Assembly: GCF_050947875.1 (NCBI RefSeq)
Contig: NC_134569.1
Span: forward strand, 21,117,631-21,181,630
Source: Dermacentor variabilis
Lineage: Eukaryota; Arthropoda; Arachnida; Ixodida; Ixodidae
DNA length: 64,000 bases
Reading direction: 5' to 3'
Numbering within the stretch: position 1 is the first letter of the stretch; every line of letters begins with the position of its first letter. A model generated the notes under the pieces. The model was not told where the DNA came from. It made no database searches and was given only the letters and a program-made list of their open reading frames with translations. The position numbers were made by a program, and so were the translations under genes. Positions 21,263 to 34,116 of this stretch are shown piece by piece.

Positions 21263-24200
21263 CAGCCGTGGTTAGGAATGACCACTGAGTAAGGCCCCGG
21301 CAGTGAAATGGTAATGCACTGACAGGAGCTAACCTTGCATCTGGGCTGTTAATTGCTACGTGTACCAGAAAACGGATGTATATTGCGAAGTTAACCTGAG
21401 AACACATGCGTACACACACGCGCATACACGTGTTCGTGGAATGTTTTGTTTGTTTGTTTTTGTGTTTGTCTGATTACTTGTTATTCGACGTCTTTCACCC
21501 ATGTATACGCAGCTTTCACTTTCATACGGAAATAATAAGGAATCACCTGTGTTTTTTTTTTCGTAACTTAATGACTTAGCTCGGGAGCAAATATATTGTT
21601 GCGTGACGGGCCTTGCGCACGATAGCGCAGCATTTTCGCCTCGCATACGCGGCGTCCGAGGAATAGCGCCGCCCATTTACCTCACGTGAATGTGGACTTG
21701 ACAGTCGAGCAGGAAGTTGACAGCAAGCCATTTCAACCCACAGTTTGAATTGCACCTTGCAAGATTATTCTTCTTGCACCGGAATGACAAAGTAGGTTCG
21801 CCTCACGCTCGCTTCACACGCAGATCAGCGAAAAAACAATTAGCCGATGTCGTGCGCCACATTCGTCGACGCGCGCACGCTTCGGCAAGACATGCGGGCT
21901 TGGCTGAGGCCACTCATTTCGCCGAGGCCCTCGCACCCGTACCTCCGTGCACAGGCATGTGTACACAGCCGGCAGCGGGTCTGCAGAAGGCGGCTAATGC
22001 ATTGCCAGCCCGACCGTGCAATGCGCCAACAACGCTATCGGTACGCTGGGCGCGCCGCATAACGCAGACGCGACACTTCCTGGTGTTCGTTTACCCATCA
22101 TAATGATACTTTCACGCGCGCTGTCTCTTTCTCATCGCCATGGTGTCTTAGTTGACGAGCATTTCCTGCTGAGCTCGAAGTCCAGCGTTCGACTCTCGGT
22201 AGTGATAGCTGAAGCAGAAAAAGAAAATTAACGAAAGAAACAAGACGGACAGGAGAGACACTGGACTTGCAATTAAGGACTTGCATTGTAACTCTAACCT
22301 CCTTTCTGTTTGTATTAGTTCTTTCATTGGGTTTTTAACCGCGGTAAATATGGTACATTACAATAGTCTCAATGTACCTCTCATCTTAACAGTTCCTTCC
22401 TCTTCAAACAAAAGGAGGTCACGAGCGTCCTTGTACAAGGTAACTGCGGTTAAGAATCTTGCAGTCAGGCGGCAATCTCGCGCAAGAAAAGGTAACTAAC
22501 TTACAAGCCTAGGCAAAAGTCGCGTTTCCGACACACAGACGCGGAAATGCGAGAAATAGTTTCCTGTAGTCTCGTTGAAGTATACCTGAAAAAAATTTTG
22601 TTAGGGGATGTTTGATAAATATTGTTTGGGCTCTTCCCTTGCGAGTCTTGTGTTTTCCAGACGTTCTTACCGCACCTATTGTCTAATTTTCTCATTTTTA
22701 CCGCTATGTAATACATTCCCATGGAAGTTTGTTGAGTGTTCAAACAACTGAACTATCATGAACAGCATTATCGTAGTGAACACAATTCAACCACCACCAG
22801 GACACTAGCGCAGTGACAGCGATGTGCTCGATCGTATCGCTGTACTGTGTTCATTTGTCGTTTAAGCTCGCGCGCATAGCTGTGTCTGCATGATGGACGT
22901 CTTAAAGTCACGGGAAAATAGGAAGTGTTTGCCCAGCTGAAATCGAAGCACAAGTATATTACAATTGTCTTGGTGGTGAGAAAGGTAATATTTAGCTTAT
23001 TGAATTGCCTTGTCTGTGTTAGCTGTTACCTCGCCTCCCGTGCCAAGGCGGCTTCTGTTTGGCTACCAACTTGGCTTCAAGAACTAAGCCATAAAGGCGT
23101 CAAAAGAAATCCGAGGCACAACTGTGCGTGTGCTGGGAGCTTGCGTATCGCTGAAACAATGGCAACACTTTGTAGGCGCTACGCTGTATTCGGCACCGTG
23201 CTGCATGAAACAATGCTCACTTAATCTTGTTCCTGTAACAATGTTTGGAGGTGCTGGCTGGTCACTTACGCGGCACGTTCCGGAAAGACTTAGTCTTTTC
23301 TTGTCTTTTTCGTTCGCTGGTCTTTCGACTTTTCTTTAAGGCAGCGAAATGGTCCCATTGTAGCGTCCTCTATAACGAAATTATCCTAACTCTGGCAAGA
23401 AAAAAAGAAGTGATACCGAAGCAGTCAACACCGCTCGGTCGATCTGTCGGGCTTAGGCGTGAGAAAATTCACTGGCTGCAGTGTGCACGTAGCGGCGCTT
23501 CCTGGTTGCTGGCCGATTCTATACAAAATGAGAACGCGAAGTCGATCTGATCGCGTAGTAGTTCATCAGATGCGGCACATTTTAGGACGCCCGAAGCGTC
23601 GGCACCGTCGTGGACTGAGGCGTCGTGTAATCTTTGCGTCACGAAGGACGTATGCGTAAGCTGATTAGCCTTCGTAGTCTGCTTCATCATTATTGTTTTT
23701 TAGATAGCGGTAGCTTCACGTTTTAGAAAGAAAAAGGCGTACTTCCGGGTCGGCAGGTGTGTTTATCACAAACAATAAGAATACGTCTTAATTGCCGGTT
23801 TCCAAGGAAGCTTAGAGATCGCTGTGTGATTTCAGGTGGATTGGTTGCTCGGAGCAGCGTGTACGCTCCACTGTACTATATTATTAAGGGTTTAGGTAAG
23901 GAAATTATTGCATTGGGAAGTGACAAATGCCACCCAAGAGGGTGTTTCAGGCTATACCAACGTCTGACGGCTGTTCTAAAACCTAATAAGCTTTATGTAA
24001 AAAAAAAAAAAAGAGTGGGGGAGTGGAGGGAAGAAGAAAGAGAACAGCGTTGGACGAGAGAACAAGGGAAGGCAACGGTAGAAATCGTCCATGGCAGGCG
24101 TTCAACCTGTGCGAGTCGCTTGCGTAAACTTTTTAATAATTCATTGCTTAAAGATACCCTAAATTTGTGTTTCGTGGCACGCAATCGCTAAAAGAGGCCA

Positions 24201-27200
24201 ATTGCGCCTTTCTATAGCACCAGCGAAGCATGACGCGTGAAAGGCGTCACTGCCGCATCATCCAGTTCACGTGTGCAGTTTAAATGCTGGCAAGCCTTGC
24301 GCCAGGTGACGCGAATCATTGTGGATGCTCCAAAGAGCGTTCACTTGTCGGAGACGTTCTTGAGTGGCTATGGGAACCACAAAAGTCAGAAGTGCGTCGG
24401 TGATGCCGGAGGTCCACGATTAATTGCGATTGCGACAAAGCCCCCTCACGCGCGTGGCCGTTGTGCTGCCGTCACTTCCTATTTACGTCGCGCCCCCATT
24501 GTACGCTTTTCAGGAGTCGGTATCGAGATCATCTCTCGCAATCCAGCAAGGCGGCGTGACGCTGTCCGAGCCGCTCCACGCTGTGTCTCCGACGCGGTCT
24601 GAGCTCGGACGGAAGCGTTTCTGAGCGCGACGGCCTCATCTCTGCCGTCGGCGCCGCTCGTGTTTTTGTGTCCGCGGCGCGTGCAGCGTGACGCGGTGTG
24701 CGAAAGCGGCCGATCGATCCGACCGGGCGGCCGTAATTCGCCCTAATTGCCGGCCATTAACCGTGGACTCTCCCTCGCTTACGAAAGGCCCCGGAGAACC
24801 AGTGAAAGGTTTGCCGCCGGCTGCAACGCTGACGAGTCCGGTCCACGAAGCAGGAAGCCCGTCTGTCTCGGAGCGTGCATGACGTTCACGTGGATTAACC
24901 ATCCCCGGCGAGGCGTGGGCTCTTGCGGCGCGAAGGGACCGATTGAGCCGGGATGATTGCAGAGGGATGATCTCGTTCGTGAGATTGACCACCGTGTGCG
25001 TGCCACGCGGCGTGCAGAGTCAAGCTGCGGGTAGCGAAACCGTGGACGCGCCAGGAAGCGTTTGAGCGGTTGCTCATCGTCCCGGGCGTGTCCACCACGC
25101 GAGATGATGAGCCCCGTGCGCTTTCGTTGTCTAGCATTGCGGCCGTGGTGCCCGCTTACGCGTGCCCTATATAGATAACCCTACGTCGTCCCGGATTCCT
25201 TCCTCGTGCTGAACGGCATAAGCACGTGCGCCCTGAGCCTGAGGACCTCAGCATGGTTGTTAGACGGAAGTCAGGGGGAGCAGCGCTTATCTATAACCAC
25301 CAAAGCCGTCTGTCGTTCGAAAGGAGTGTGACAGATGTCGGAAAGTATGAAGCTATATGTGACATGACCCTATCTTTAGCACTGTTGAGGCTTCTGGTGT
25401 GCGCTCGCTCTGTGCAACTGTTCGCCAATAAACACAACGCGAGGTGTACAATTAGTATTGCATTGTCGTTTAGTGCAGGCTGGAGAGAGCGTATCAAATA
25501 AATTGAAAGGAATAAAATTTATCGTCTCAACACTGTATCATACCAACCAGTATGAGACTCGTCCTACATGTTACGGTCATGGTATAGATACAAATGCGAT
25601 AGGAATAGGTAATATTTAATGAGCATGCTTTTTGTGCATCTTCTGCATTGGTCGTTAAAATATCAGCATTTACTGTGGCTTAACCTAGATACATTTAGCT
25701 CCATGTAGTTGTCAGCGCATTTCTCTTTCTTGGTGCAGGGACTGTGGATCCTTTGTAGGTGATGCTCCGGATACCATGGTAGAGCATAATGCATACCTTC
25801 AACGCTGGCTTCGAAAGATTGCTGATTAGGCGCAGGCTTGAGACGCGTTAAAGCCGCACTGTAACGGCGACCGCGATGATGCCACTGTAACCAGTCTATC
25901 CTGCAGTAACAGGGCAACTCCTAGTGCAATTTGCAACTGACCTCAAATGTGCCCATTCCGCAGTGCGCTCACGTTCTCCGAATAATGCACAGCTGCCGCT
26001 CGCAGTGAACATCAGTGTACAGATCCCTGTAAGGGAGGGGGGGGGGGGGTATACTTCGTTCGGCGGTGCTGCAGATTATGCGGATTAATGAGCAGTGGTC
26101 CAAAGACAGCTATAATGCGCTCCTCGAATAGATTCCTATCAGCTGTGAAGCAGCTCACGCCCTGCAAGCTCGTCAAGTTTTTGAAGGACGAGTAATCAAC
26201 GCTGCGTCCGCATTTGCACTCCTTCTGGAGAATTCCGTGCAGCTGGCACGGCAGCTACATCTTTTGCAAGTCTATTCGCGAGTGATAACGTTTGGGAAGG
26301 CTGCGTCTTTTTACTAATTTGCGAGAAGTTACATTTCAACTTTCAACATTCTTGCGTTCTCATACTTCCAACTATTTAAACTAACTTATGACCTCGGTGT
26401 CAGCTCCTGTATAGAGATGCCCGAATTACAACTGCACCCATCGAATGCGAGCACATTGATGGCAACGGTCCGCTTGAGCTCTTCGCACCGCTTTCTTAAC
26501 TCTACCTGTGAGCAACTGTCTGGTCAGGCTGGAGTAAATGGTCATTAAACGGCCGAATTAATGTAGAGCCTCCGCTATACTTAACCCAAACCCGCCCTCA
26601 ACGCCTTTTCGTTTTTCCTGCGGATGGTGCGGAAGACTTCTCATTGATGGGCCTCGAAACTGCTAGCTGAATGTGTCTTCCTCCCAAAGCGCTCGATGTT
26701 CGCTACTTACAGCCTGCGTTTATGAAAATGAAAGTGCTAGAGATGTGTTTTAATTGCTCAGGCTATGTCTGAAGGCGCGGCTGTACAGCACCCATAAATG
26801 TCGTAACACACCCACTTATCGACATTTCTGAGGCATGTGTACAGTTGATGCGAAAACGGGGTAGCCGCGCGTAAAAAAAAAAAAAAAAACGTTTGTGCGG
26901 CAGTGTGGTGCGTGTGGCGGAACGGGCTTTCAGCAGGACGCGGCGCTGCACCCAATTACCGAGACACGTGGCGCGGCACTGGGGTCTCGCGCGCGTGCCA
27001 GCACGCGTCCACGTTGACGCCCGAGGTGCGTGCGGCCGCCTTTAATTGCGTCACGCCTGCAGGGGGAGAGCCGCGCGGCGATTGCACGTTGTGCGAGCAC
27101 GGGTCCTTTGTCTCGCGGAAACAAAAGGCACGCGCGGACAGGGCCGCGCCTTATCGCCTCGGCGGCGGCCACCGCCGGCCCCAGGGTCAGGCGACCTTCT

Positions 27201-27700
27201 GGGCCGCCCGGACCCGCGGGGAGGACGAAAAGGGGGCCCGTTAGTCCCGCCCGGGCTCGATCGGCTATCGGTGCCGCTGTGCCGATGTGTAGACGCTTTC
27301 TCGCTACGGGACCTCGCACGCGACGCTCGAAATCAAACGCAAGCAACAATTTTGCACGAAAGCTCGTGGCCACAGCGCGATAAATCTGAATAGGTAACAA
27401 TATTGACGGGCCAAAACATAACGAAACGCCCCACAGATCGCGCCGTGTATGAAAAATAGTTCAAAAGAAAAAAAAAAAAAGCTAAGCGTACGTACATCAG
27501 CATTAACTAAAAAAAAAAAAGAACACTTCAGAGCATGCCACGACGTTATGTCTCGGTTTGGTGTCGGTAAAGAAATAGAAAGACATACTTTACTAATCTT
27601 CGCGCACGCTTCTGTAGCCTTTGTGCCGCAGTGAAGTGTATGGCATACATAAATCCCCAGAAGTCATTTTAGCAGCTGTGATAAAACGTTCCTGACCTGC
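21263..27700. other. No supported gene; GC-rich patches
   Basis: The interval holds only short overlapping open frames. GC-rich, CpG-rich patches at about 24,540-25,160 and 26,930-27,330 are open in several frames at once, so coding cannot be inferred. A homopolymer G run lies at about 26,036-26,049 and A runs lie near 24,000 and 26,873. A TATA-like motif at the edge of the first GC patch is listed separately. Confidence 0.5.
25168..25174 (+). promoter_or_regulatory. Possible TATA box (TATATAG) after a CpG-rich block
   Basis: TATATAG follows a roughly 600-bp CpG-rich block. The first ATG downstream (25,252) opens a frame of 82 residues with no recognised features. The layout fits a core promoter reading rightward, but there is no splice donor or homology to confirm it. 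Confidence 0.22.
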
Positions 27701-27935
27701 CGTGGTTGCTTGTGGCTATAGTGTTGGGCTGCTAAGCACGAGTTCGCGGGATCGAATCCCGGCCCTGGCGGCCTGATTTCGATGGGGGACAAATGCGAAA
27801 ACGTTCGCGTATTTAGATTTAGGTGCCCGTCAAAGAACCCCATGTGGTCGAAATTTCCGGAGTCCCCCACTACGGCGTGCCTCATAATCAGGAAGTGGTT
27901 TCGGCATGTAAAACCCCATAATTTAATTTTAAAAC
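27701..27935 (+). mobile_element. Ruka-type tRNA-derived SINE
   Basis: The 5' part is tRNA-like, with an A-box-like TGGCTATAGTGTTGG and a good B box GGGATCGAATCCC, the internal RNA polymerase III promoter. A non-tRNA body follows (TTTCGATGGGGGACAAATGC, then GTGGTCGAAATTTCCGGAGT, CACTACGGCGTGCCTCATAA and CATGTAAAACCCCATAATTT). I recognise this layout as the ixodid tick SINE Ruka. It is the best-preserved of the four copies here. It needs LINE machinery in trans to move. Confidence 0.88.
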
Positions 27936-28546
27936 GTGCCTGTTGATTGTATTGGTCGAAAATAGTAAACAAGTCCAAGATAGAAACTATAAAACGAAGA
28001 GTGTGCTCAGATTAACTGCTTGCTTTTTCTCCCGAATGAATTACTGGTCTAGGGGTCCGGGAGGCGTTTTTCCGTGGCTTGTGCGTTTGTATGTTACATA
28101 AACGTGCGCACATCTGTCGTATGCTCTAGCTATGTTTTTTTAAACGTATACACAATTGAAAGAGAGAAAGGGAAAGCAAGGAGCAGGCTGTCAACTGCGA
28201 CATTGCCAATGACTACCTGCTCTTCAGGAAGGAGGGGACAGGAAATACAGAAATGGAATATAGGAGGAAGCGATGGAAATACTAAAGAAAAAAGATGACA
28301 GATCTGAAAAATTAAAGTAAAACAACGACGAACAATACAGTGCGCCAGTAGAAACAAAAGATTCTAACGTTCCAAATACTTCGAAATCCGCGACGACACA
28401 CTGGAAGTGCCTGAGTTGTGATTTCGGAACGAAATTAGAAAAATTGAAGTTTGACTGTCATTTTTTCTTCTAGTAATCGAGCTGCTGACAAGAAATTATA
28501 GAAAATAGAAATCTAAATGAATAGTTCATCAGTCTAAATTGATTAA
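27936..28546. other. No supported gene
   Basis: AT-rich sequence with short open frames. At about 28,160-28,245 the minus strand has a pyrimidine-rich stretch flanked by GAGCAGG / CCTGCTC, which could be another LINE 3' terminus, but the match is too weak to call. Confidence 0.45.
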
Positions 28547-28900
28547 GTGTTTCTCTTTACTGTCCTCCTGAACCTACAAACAAAGCAACTAGAGCCATAC
28601 ATATCAATTACATTCAAGGCTGGACGGTGCGCTTCTCCGCTCTGTGCCTTCTGTGGTGATATCAGCGACATCAAACATTTAATTTGGCTGCGCCCGCAGT
28701 TCGACGCAGAAAGAAAAGCGATGGTGAACAGCCTGCAGAAGAGTGCTCTTACGCACGGGACCTTTGAAGACGTCGCTCTCCTCGGAGGACCCGCTGCAAT
28801 CGGGAAGAGAGCGCAACGACTGCCGATTGCCTTCATGCGAGACGCGGGGCTCTTTGACAGCTGGTGACACGCCCCTGATCTCAACTCACAGGAGGTTCAG
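28547..28900 (+). mobile_element. LINE ORF2 C-terminal fossil (zinc knuckle)
   Basis: A 106-residue frame ends with CAFCGDISDIKHLIWLRPQF, a C-x2-C-x7-H-x4-C knuckle in which the last Cys has become Arg. It is followed by a basic tail ending AFMRDAGLFDSW. The position of the knuckle near the C-terminus and the wording around it match tick LINE ORF2 proteins. The copy is severely 5'-truncated and the knuckle is broken. Confidence 0.68.
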
Positions 28901-29590
28901 GCGGAACAATTGCCAACTATATATGCGAGGCTAACCCCGCCTGCCAAAAGACTAACGCCACCATTACCACCCCTATCAATTTCATTACGCTTGTTCTCTT
29001 CTGTGCATCTGAAGAATTCGCAGCTGTACATGTAAAGCTAACTTTCAGACTTATTGCGACATCGAAGAAACATTAGCCTTTCATTAAGTTCTTTACCCCA
29101 GCAAGGTTCGCGTGCTCCCGCCTGGAGATGTCATTTTTATATGCCGCAGAGGGGCGAGGTGTTGATCTCCTCAGTGCGACTTGTGTAGGCAGTCGATGTC
29201 GATGCCGAAGCGCGCTTATCGACGCACTGTTTGCCACGACTGCTACCACGCTTCGACTCTGCTTAAACAGCGGCTATCAGCTGCCCCGATTTATCAAGGA
29301 CGTTCTTTTTCTCGAGCAGCAAACTCGCGAGAAGGAAAGGGGCAAAGAAACAAGTCAAACACACGGGGCTCCAAGGACAACTCGGAGACAAGTTGCCACG
29401 TCGTGCGGCTTTGTCGGGCCTTTCCTCCCCCCGCGATCGAATAGGACGGGCGGCTCGACGCGTTGTTGTTTTAGTAAAGACGAAGCTTCACTGCGGACGC
29501 AAGAGCCAATCAGGAGAACGAATGAACGTCCTTCTCGGTGCAGATGTTTTCGTCAGATCACCAAAGCCGGAGATATGTTGGTACTAAGAT
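28901..29590. other. No supported gene
   Basis: A plus-strand frame is open from 29,128, but its first 150 codons have no recognisable content and are overlapped by other frames. Its end runs into the Penelope-like fossil described next. Confidence 0.45.
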
Positions 29591-30270
29591 TACTGTATAG
29601 AGAAGTATGGCCCATGCAGGGGTTCAACCTGCTGATTCGCCGTGGGAACGATTGGATCGGTTTCCAGAATGAGGGTGGTGTCTGTTGTAACTACTTGGGT
29701 TTTATCTTGCATGTACCTTTATTTTATGGGAGGATAGCCTTAATTTGCATAAAAGGGTATTTTTGTATTGGTTCATGTATTGCTTCCCGGCTTAGCGTTC
29801 TGTTTTAGCCCGCCTCGGTGAGACGCTGTGCGAAAGATTATAAAGGCCAAAGGAAGTAAATGTATTTAGATATGTTGATGATTTCTTTGTTGTTAATTGC
29901 ACCTCGGACTAGTTAAAGGCCGAGCTTGACGCTGTCTGGCCAATAATTCGCTAGTGTGTTAAACCGCTGGAAATGACGTTTGAATTACCGCCTAATGGTA
30001 CTGTGCCTTTTACGATTTCCGCTTGTTGATTTGTAATGTTCGCTTTTGTTGGTATTGCAAGACAGGACCAAATAAGCCTTTGTTCCCGTGACACTAACCA
30101 CACTCTTACTCAAGAGGGGGGTTATAAATATTTGTTTCAAGGATGCCCTAAAGTCACGCTCCCATCTAATTGGCTCCAGATTCGACCTACAAAGAAAGAG
30201 GCTGATTGACGCAGGCTATCCCAAGTTGTTGCTGGTTTTTGCAGCAGAGCCAGCGAGTGTGGGCGCCGCA
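29591..30270 (+). mobile_element. Penelope-like element reverse transcriptase fossil
   Basis: Three collinear pieces in three different frames read like a Penelope-like element (PLE) reverse transcriptase. First comes IGSCIASRLSVLF at about 29,768-29,806, then VFRYVDDFFVVN at 29,862-29,897 with the catalytic YVDD intact (29,871-29,882), then LKRGVINICFKDALKSRSH and [16 protein letters not shown] at 30,109-30,249. The order and spacing fit the family. Stop codons and at least two frame changes show it is dead. I do not see the GIY-YIG endonuclease that some PLEs carry. A (TA)n array begins 35 bp downstream. Confidence 0.65.
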
Positions 30271-30304
30271 TAAGTGTGATGCCGCACATTCGCACTGTCT
30301 GCCG

Positions 30305-30406
<102 letters not shown>

Positions 30407-30520
30407 CAGAGCACTTTAATGTGTATGTGGTTTCCTCCGCACCCAAAAAAGCTGAATATGTTGCACATGATTATGAATCCGAAGACGCATTGGAAAATCG
30501 TGGCTGCGACGAGAATTGCA

Positions 30521-30543
30521 AAATAAATAAATAAATAAATAAA
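30521..30543. repeat. (AAAT)n short tandem repeat
   Basis: Five to six AAAT units. Such a tail is typical of some LINE 3' ends, but I see no element body directly upstream. Confidence 0.85.
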
Positions 30544-30734
30544 AGAAATGTAGGTTCTGCCGAGTGCGCGGTTTATCGCATAGACGTCATGGGGCCGCAG
30601 CTATGCTGGGCGAACCGGCCGTTGCTCGAATTATCGGTTGCGAGAGCACTGTTGCGACGCAAAATAAACTTGCTCTTGGTTTTCTGCGAAGCATTGTCAG
30701 ACATGTGGCTGCCACTCGTTCTTACCTGCAAATT

Positions 30735-30890
30735 ATTATTTCTTTCATTTATTTATTTGCCACTTACAAGTACAGCCATGTATATAACATGTAAAAATAA
30801 AAACAGGAACAGGCCTTGTCTCCCTTACAATTGTTGGCCGAAGCAGGAACCGGCTTACCAGGGAGATAATCCAAGCGGAATAGATTGAAA
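30735..30890 (-). mobile_element. Probable LINE 3' end (minus strand)
   Basis: Read on the minus strand, an AT-poor segment containing CCTGGTAAGCCGGTTCCTGC is followed by GGGAGACAAGGCCTG and a terminal TGGCAAATAAATAAATGAAA. The AATAAA-rich tail and its position resemble the 3' ends of CR1/L2-like elements. No coding portion is visible. Confidence 0.4.
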
Positions 30891-33559
30891 AAAATTAGTT
30901 AAATGTGCGTCAAGCATGCCATCTATAGCGCTAACAGTATGATAACGTGATGCTTTTGTAGTGCCAGCACGAATTAGATTGGATAGCTCGTCAGGCCTTT
31001 GTGTATTTATTTCTGTACTTCGTACTGATATTGTCGCATTACGCTGACGTCAGTATTGTGTGACGAAACAAAAGGGTCGCTAGAACAAATTATTGGAAGT
31101 AGCGCCTGTGTGCGCGCGTGCGCGCGCATATGTGTGTCCGGTTCGCCCTTCTTTAGCCGTTGTGATGGAACAACATCCCCAAACGGCCACTCTGGTTATA
31201 AGCTGCCCTACTTATTTGCCGGTGGCGGGCTATCACATTAAACCGTCTCGCTTTAAGGTTGTTCCGCTGCAAAACAGTGCATTTATCCAAAATAGTGCAC
31301 AACCAAAGTGGCCCCAGTTGCAGCCCTGCTTACATATACGGCTCCTAAATATCCTCAGTGTAACAGGTATACGCCTTCGAACGCATGATTTCTTCACTAA
31401 AGGGAAACTTTCTGCGCCTCCTTTCCTGGGGTTTGGCGTCTCTGCTTGGTCGAATTGTTGCCCAGCAAATTAAAGTAGCGTAGTCGTCCTAGAGACAGTG
31501 ACGTAGTAAACTGGGCTGATCCTGAAGGTTGCGTGATGAAAAAATGGCCCGATCTCCTAGACAGTGTATACTGCGTTCGTGGTAGTCACGTGGGCTGCGT
31601 GGGGATGTTTACCGTGTCTTAGTGATTTGCCAGGCAGGCACGTATGTCGCTATGCTGTAAAACACCTTGCCGAAGATAAGGAGTTTTATAGCATTTAAAT
31701 AACCGATTTAGAAAGCTTCACTTCGCATACATTACAAAATGGGCGCTTGCATCCCCATAAGTTATTTCCATTTCCCCCCGTGTACCAGCATGGATGCAAC
31801 AAGAACAGGAAGTGTGTTTATTCAAGGATGATTACAGGTATATATAGCTTTGGCTGACTGCCCGATAAGAGACACGTGCTTCGTTGATCAGTCTAATCGG
31901 AAGGGGCTATTCCAGGAGCGCATGCGTGACCTGACGATACACCCGCTTTCTTTCCAAGTTATATATTTTATGGCTTGGCTTTCATAAAGAAGCATTCTGA
32001 TTTCCTTTCTTTTTCTTTTCTTCCCTTGCTGCTTAGCTGCGTTGCGTGCTAGCCGCGCATTTCTCTGCAGCAGTCGAGCGTTTTGCGCTCACAGCTAATT
32101 TACACAGCATAGACCAGGGTTATGGACACTTTTAAGTAAAATGCACATTTGGCATGGACGTCGCTGAATGTAGATTGGCAGAAACGGTCACCATGGCCGA
32201 TTACTTTCGATATTGTAGACAGTTCTTTATTCTTATTTGTAGTGTTCTGAAAACAACAAGATTGTATAGAAATTGGAGCCTAGATGAGGATAATTCTGGC
32301 AATAAATTTTGAGCGATAGAATAGGCTATAAAAACACCTCAGAAGTTTGGTTGCTTTCGATGAAACGGTAAAACGGTCATTCGCTGTGTGCGAGTCCTTA
32401 AACACTAGTGCGTGTGCACAGAAGTTTCCGTTAGTAATTTTCCATTCTTGTGAAAACATATTGCGCGTAACGATGGCGGAAATACCGCGTGGCGACCACT
32501 GCGAGACGTGCAGTCAAATCTAGAAGCGTGCGTTATTAAATCGGCACTTGTTTCCGTTGCGCGCTCGTGACTCGCCTCACAGCTTCACACGCTGCACGCT
32601 TCTAGCGAAGCTCTGCTTGCACGCACTTGAGTCTAGAAATCAGGCGTCGACCCTCTGGCCCCTGTGATTACGGGGGGGAGGCAGCTTCGTCCTGTCGGGA
32701 TCGCTTGATTGCTCGCGCCTGTTTCGGACCCTCCGTGGCGCGAACGGTTCACCAGCCGGTGCGCATTTGTAGCCATCTTTATGTGACACGAGGCAAGTGC
32801 CGGAGAACGAGCGGCTCGGATAAAAATAGTTCCTGCACCTTCATCGGCTTGCGTTCGCGATGTGAACGCACCGAGGCGGAAACCGGCGAGGTGCTTTGTT
32901 CTGGAGAGAAAAGAATTACAGCCGTGAGGTAGAAAACGAAAAACAGTGAAGATGGGAACAGGACACACACGAGCACCAAAGGGGAACACCACTTCGTCCT
33001 TGAGCAGGAAGCCAGGAATTAAATGATGCGCCGATGAGTTTGATGTCCTCTATCGCTGGTGTCGACGGATGAATGCCAAAGCTGGCAGACGGGCTTTTGA
33101 CTGAACACTCGCCAAAATTCGTGAATTCGTAGCTTTTGAGTATTCTGCACTGGCTTTCCCTTTTATGAAAGCTGTACGTGCTCGTACAGCTATGTTCACG
33201 TGGTCCGCAGCTATTTTTTTCTTAAGTCACGTGCTCTGTTGGCTCCGGTAGCGCTGTTTCTACGAGCGTCTCTCTTTTTAAACTACACATCGAGAGTGTT
33301 TCTGTCGCGGAACCATACGTGAGCTGCTAATTTGGAGACTTGACGAGGCCGTCCTGCTGAAGTGTGCATTGTGCACCGGTGTTTACTTCCGTTTCGTTAA
33401 TATCGTACTGCGTGCCACTTCGAGGTGCAAGTACATTCTATTGCAGCGTTATATACATAAAAAGAAATGAATAAACGCGAAACGCACTTGATGTGGCGGG
33501 AGCGTCACGCGTAATCGGAACAAAGAGCACCTGGCTCTGCAGAACGACCTGTCACGCGC
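30891..33559. other. No supported gene
   Basis: Only short open frames are present. The interval 32,620-32,990 is GC-rich and open on both strands. A small hairpin occurs at 33,171-33,190 (GCTGTACG / CGTACAGC, 4-nt loop). Nothing else is recognisable. Confidence 0.5.
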
Positions 33560-33700
33560 ACACGGAACGCTAGAGGCGGCCAGACACGCTTACGTAACGG
33601 CGCGGATACGTTTCGAACGTCGTCAACCGGAAGCGCCGCGTTTTCAAGCGCGCACGCGTTGCCGTAGTGCAGACGCACGATACGTGCAATCGCGGGACAG
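33560..33700 (+). other. Possible CpG-rich first exon ending at a strong splice donor
   Basis: A CpG-rich block lacking ATG codons ends in GGGACAG followed by GTAAGCG, a near-ideal 5' splice site at 33,701. This is the composition expected of a noncoding first exon next to a CpG-rich promoter. There is no TATA box and no visible acceptor partner, so this is an inference from composition and one splice-like site. Confidence 0.2.
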
Positions 33701-34116
33701 GTAAGCGCGTTCCTCGGTCGGGATCAACATCACTGCCGTCGCATGCCGCTTTTGCTGATCGAGCACCGCTCCGACTCATTTGCTCGCCTCGTTAAGATCG
33801 GGGGCTTCGTGCGCGTTCACTGCACGCACGTTTTCTTTCAGTGGTGGCGCCGTCGAAAGTGGAGCGTCGGCGCACGGTGCATCGCACGCGACTCGCGCGG
33901 GCGTGATCGCGCGCGCCGGGCCGAAAGGCGGGGGCCGTGGGAGCGGCTCGCCGCGCGCCGCGCAGGCTGCCCATAGTGCGCCGCCTGACTGGCTACAGTG
34001 TTTCGGTGCACCGCACTTCAGAGGCTTGGCGCTGGTCTGACGTCGGAGGCACTGCAAGGCGCGAGGGTATCCGCAGCCACTTGCTACATGGCGGTATCCT
34101 GATCAGGCGGACCCCT

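Noticed and set aside
27712..27770. Possible tRNA gene
   Set aside because: A and B boxes are present, but the sequence does not fold into a full cloverleaf with an acceptor stem and continues into the Ruka body, so it is the head of a SINE.
28160..28245. Possible minus-strand LINE 3' terminus with GAGCAGG/CCTGCTC arms
   Set aside because: The resemblance to pyrimidine-rich LINE ends is general, and the diagnostic GGTAGCC...GGTTAACCTCCCT core is absent.
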